A stretch of DNA of 13,104 bases from JBDRGC01 sp043818215 (GTDB taxonomy: Bacteria > Chloroflexota > Anaerolineae > Anaerolineales > UBA11858), in contig JBDRGC010000122.1 of the NCBI GenBank assembly GCA_043818215.1, forward strand, positions 1 through 13,104, given 5' to 3'. Position numbers and translations under genes: made by a program. The notes below the pieces were generated by a model that was not told the DNA's origin, searched no databases, and saw only the letters and a program-made list of their open reading frames with translations. Positions 11,606 to 13,104 of the stretch are shown here, one piece after another; within the stretch, counting starts at the first letter, position 1; every line of letters begins with the position of its first letter.

Positions 11606-12867
11606 ATCCCGTCTGGTTAGCTGGTGGTATTTTTCTATTGACCCATGCCCTGATCGTCAGCGAGCGCGTGCATCGCACGATTTCAGCCCTCCTGGGCGGC
11701 GTGGCCATGATCCTCTTTGGTGTGCTGCCTCAAGCCCAGGCCTTTCACGCCGTGGATTGGAACGTTATTTTCCTCCTGGCAGCCATGATGATCATTGCCA
11801 ACGTGCTAAAAGAAACCGGGTTGTTCCAATGGATCGCTCTCCAAGCCGTCCGGTTGGGAAAAGGCGATCCTTTTCGCGTTTTGGTGATCCTCTCTTTGGT
11901 CACTGCGGCTACTTCCGCATTTCTCGATAACGTGACCATTGTAGTCCTCGTGGCGCCGGTAACGCTGTTTGTGGCCTCCAACCTGCGGGTCAATCCGGTT
12001 CCCTTCTTGATCGCCGAAATCCTGGCCTCCAATATCGGCGGCATGGCCACCCTTGTTGGCGATCCGCCCAACATCCTGATTGGCAGCGCAGCCGGAATCG
12101 ATTTCCTAACCTTCATCTCGAATATGGGCCCGATCTCCCTGGTCATCTTGCTGGCCTTTATTGGGTTGTCCCGGATTCTGTTCAAAAATGATCTAAAAAC
12201 CAGCAAGAGAGCCAGTGTGGATCTTCAGGCATTGGATACAGCCGCGCTGATTACTGATCCGGTCTTGCTGCGTAAATCGTTGGTTATCATGGGCGGCGTC
12301 ATCGCAGGTTTTCTGGCGCATGGCGCTTTGCACCTGGAACCAGCCACGATTGCCCTGACAGGCGCGACCCTCCTGATGTTATGGGGGCGCAGCGACCCGC
12401 ATCATTTACTGCGCGATATAGAATGGACCACCCTTTTCTTTTTCTTTGGGTTGTTCATCACCGTGGAAGCGGTTGTGGAGGTGGGCATCATCGAAACCAT
12501 AGCCCAGGCTGCCCTGAAGTTGACCGGTGGCAGCTTGCCGCTGACTTCGATGCTGTTGTTGTGGTTTTCGGCGATTGCCTCGGGCATCGTCGATAATATC
12601 CCCTATACAGCCACGATCATCCCCCTGGTGCAAAGTTTAGGTCAGGCCATGCCAGCGGATCCGCTGTGGTGGTCGTTAGCCCTGGGCGCTTGCTTGGGCG
12701 GCAATTTCACCCTGGTGGGTGCCGCGGCCAATGTCGTTGTGGCCAGTCTGGCAGAAAAAAGCGGTCATCCGATCAGTTTCGGACACTTCCTGCGTTATGG
12801 CGCTGTCACGACTTTCATGTCGCTCGTATTAGCCAGCGCCTACGTCTGGATCCGTTATTTATTATAG
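11602..12867 (+). CDS. ArsB/NhaD-SLC13 superfamily ion transporter
   Basis: A 421-residue inner-membrane permease of the ion transporter superfamily (ArsB, NhaD, P protein, SLC13), about ten to twelve helices. It has the two inverted halves expected: SAFLDNVTIVVLVAPV with Asp109-Asn110, and SGIVDNIPYTATIIPLV with Asp331-Asn332. Each half also has a re-entrant glycine segment (GGMATLVGDPPNILIGSAAG at 146-165; GGNFTLVGAAANVVVASLAE at 366-385). ISNMGPISLVILL and the charged loop near 190-220 separate the halves. The substrate (Na+/H+ exchange, arsenite or a dicarboxylate) cannot be decided; the paired DN motifs favour the ArsB/NhaD branch. It overlaps the PII-CBS gene by 4 bases. The stop TAG uses the first two bases of MITE-like element A, copy 2, so the native C-terminus may have been altered. 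Confidence 0.9.
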   Translation: MNPVWLAGGIFLLTHALIVSERVHRTISALLGGVAMILFGVLPQAQAFHAVDWNVIFLLAAMMIIANVLKETGLFQWIALQAVRLGKGDPFRVLVILSLVTAATSAFLDNVTIVVLVAPVTLFVASNLRVNPVPFLIAEILASNIGGMATLVGDPPNILIGSAAGIDFLTFISNMGPISLVILLAFIGLSRILFKNDLKTSKRASVDLQALDTAALITDPVLLRKSLVIMGGVIAGFLAHGALHLEPATIALTGATLLMLWGRSDPHHLLRDIEWTTLFFFFGLFITVEAVVEVGIIETIAQAALKLTGGSLPLTSMLLLWFSAIASGIVDNIPYTATIIPLVQSLGQAMPADPLWWSLALGACLGGNFTLVGAAANVVVASLAEKSGHPISFGHFLRYGAVTTFMSLVLASAYVWIRYLL

Positions 12868-13003
12868 AACTTACGCACTTAGACAGAACCAGGTCAATTT
12901 TTACCGCAGTACCCCTTCACCCTACGGGCACTCCGCGGGTATGCTTCGCGAAGCATGCCCATAAGGGTACCACGGTGAATTTGATCTCAACTGCGTAAGT
13001 CCT
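12866..13003. mobile_element. MITE-like element A, copy 2
   Basis: A 138-base element starting AGAACTTACGCACT and ending ACTGCGTAAGTCCT, imperfect inverted ends. The 51-base core at 12905-12955 matches copy 1 with one mismatch and holds the palindrome ATGCTTCGCGAAGCAT (12941-12956). It overlaps the transporter stop codon by two bases. The remaining 101 bases to the window end (13004-13104) are AT-rich and show no gene. Confidence 0.82.
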
Positions 13004-13104
13004 AAATAAGTTTTCCGCGCCCGTCGTCAAAAAAAAATTACCTACAAATTGGACCTTGTTTTTTCGAAGGGCCCAAGGACACATTTCCACAAATTAAAAA
13101 ACAC

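Overview
The window looks like a chromosomal segment of an anaerobic or facultative bacterium, most likely Chloroflexota (Anaerolineae-like). That placement is an inference. It rests on the gene families (ferredoxin-type MinD ATPases, NifX-like protein, COG0731 radical SAM protein, CooT) and on many intergenic palindromes built from 7-10 bp tandem units. All recognisable genes are on the + strand. No rRNA, tRNA or CRISPR array was seen.

Left half (1-6784): a metal-cofactor handling locus. In order it holds the 3' part of a P-loop/[4Fe-4S] ATPase, a 99-residue MIP18 (DUF59) protein, a NifX/NifB-C-like protein, a DUF364 putative heavy-metal chelation protein, a YggS-type PLP-binding protein, a COG0731 radical SAM protein, an Mrp/NBP35 ATPase with an N-terminal MIP18-like domain, a CooT-type nickel-binding protein and a small helical protein with a His/Asp-rich tail. 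The families together suggest assembly or delivery of Fe-S and possibly nickel cofactors. The real client enzyme is not in the window.

Middle (6777-7729): a scar. A 47-codon reading frame resembling the first segment of an MFS transporter overlaps the end of the His-rich gene and then stops. After about 640 bases without a credible gene comes the frameshifted C-terminal end of a P-type cation ATPase. These look like the two broken ends of a deletion or rearrangement.

Right half (7739-12867): membrane and ion-transport genes. They are a CNNM/CorC-HlyC family protein, an unassigned multi-pass membrane protein with faint cation:proton antiporter resemblance, and a two-gene operon (PII-like/CBS regulatory protein overlapping by 4 bases an ArsB/NhaD-SLC13 family ion transporter).

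Intergenic DNA is unusually rich in structure. An 8-bp satellite is read in frame inside the first ATPase gene. Palindromes with arms of short tandem units (CACAAAGG-, CACGGATT- and AATGGTAA-like) lie in most of the left-half gaps. A 32-base sequence occurs in inverted orientation on both sides of the radical SAM-Mrp gene pair. A MITE-like element is present twice (10300 and 12866); one copy is interrupted by a second, different MITE-like element with an apparent target duplication, and the other supplies two bases of the transporter's stop codon.
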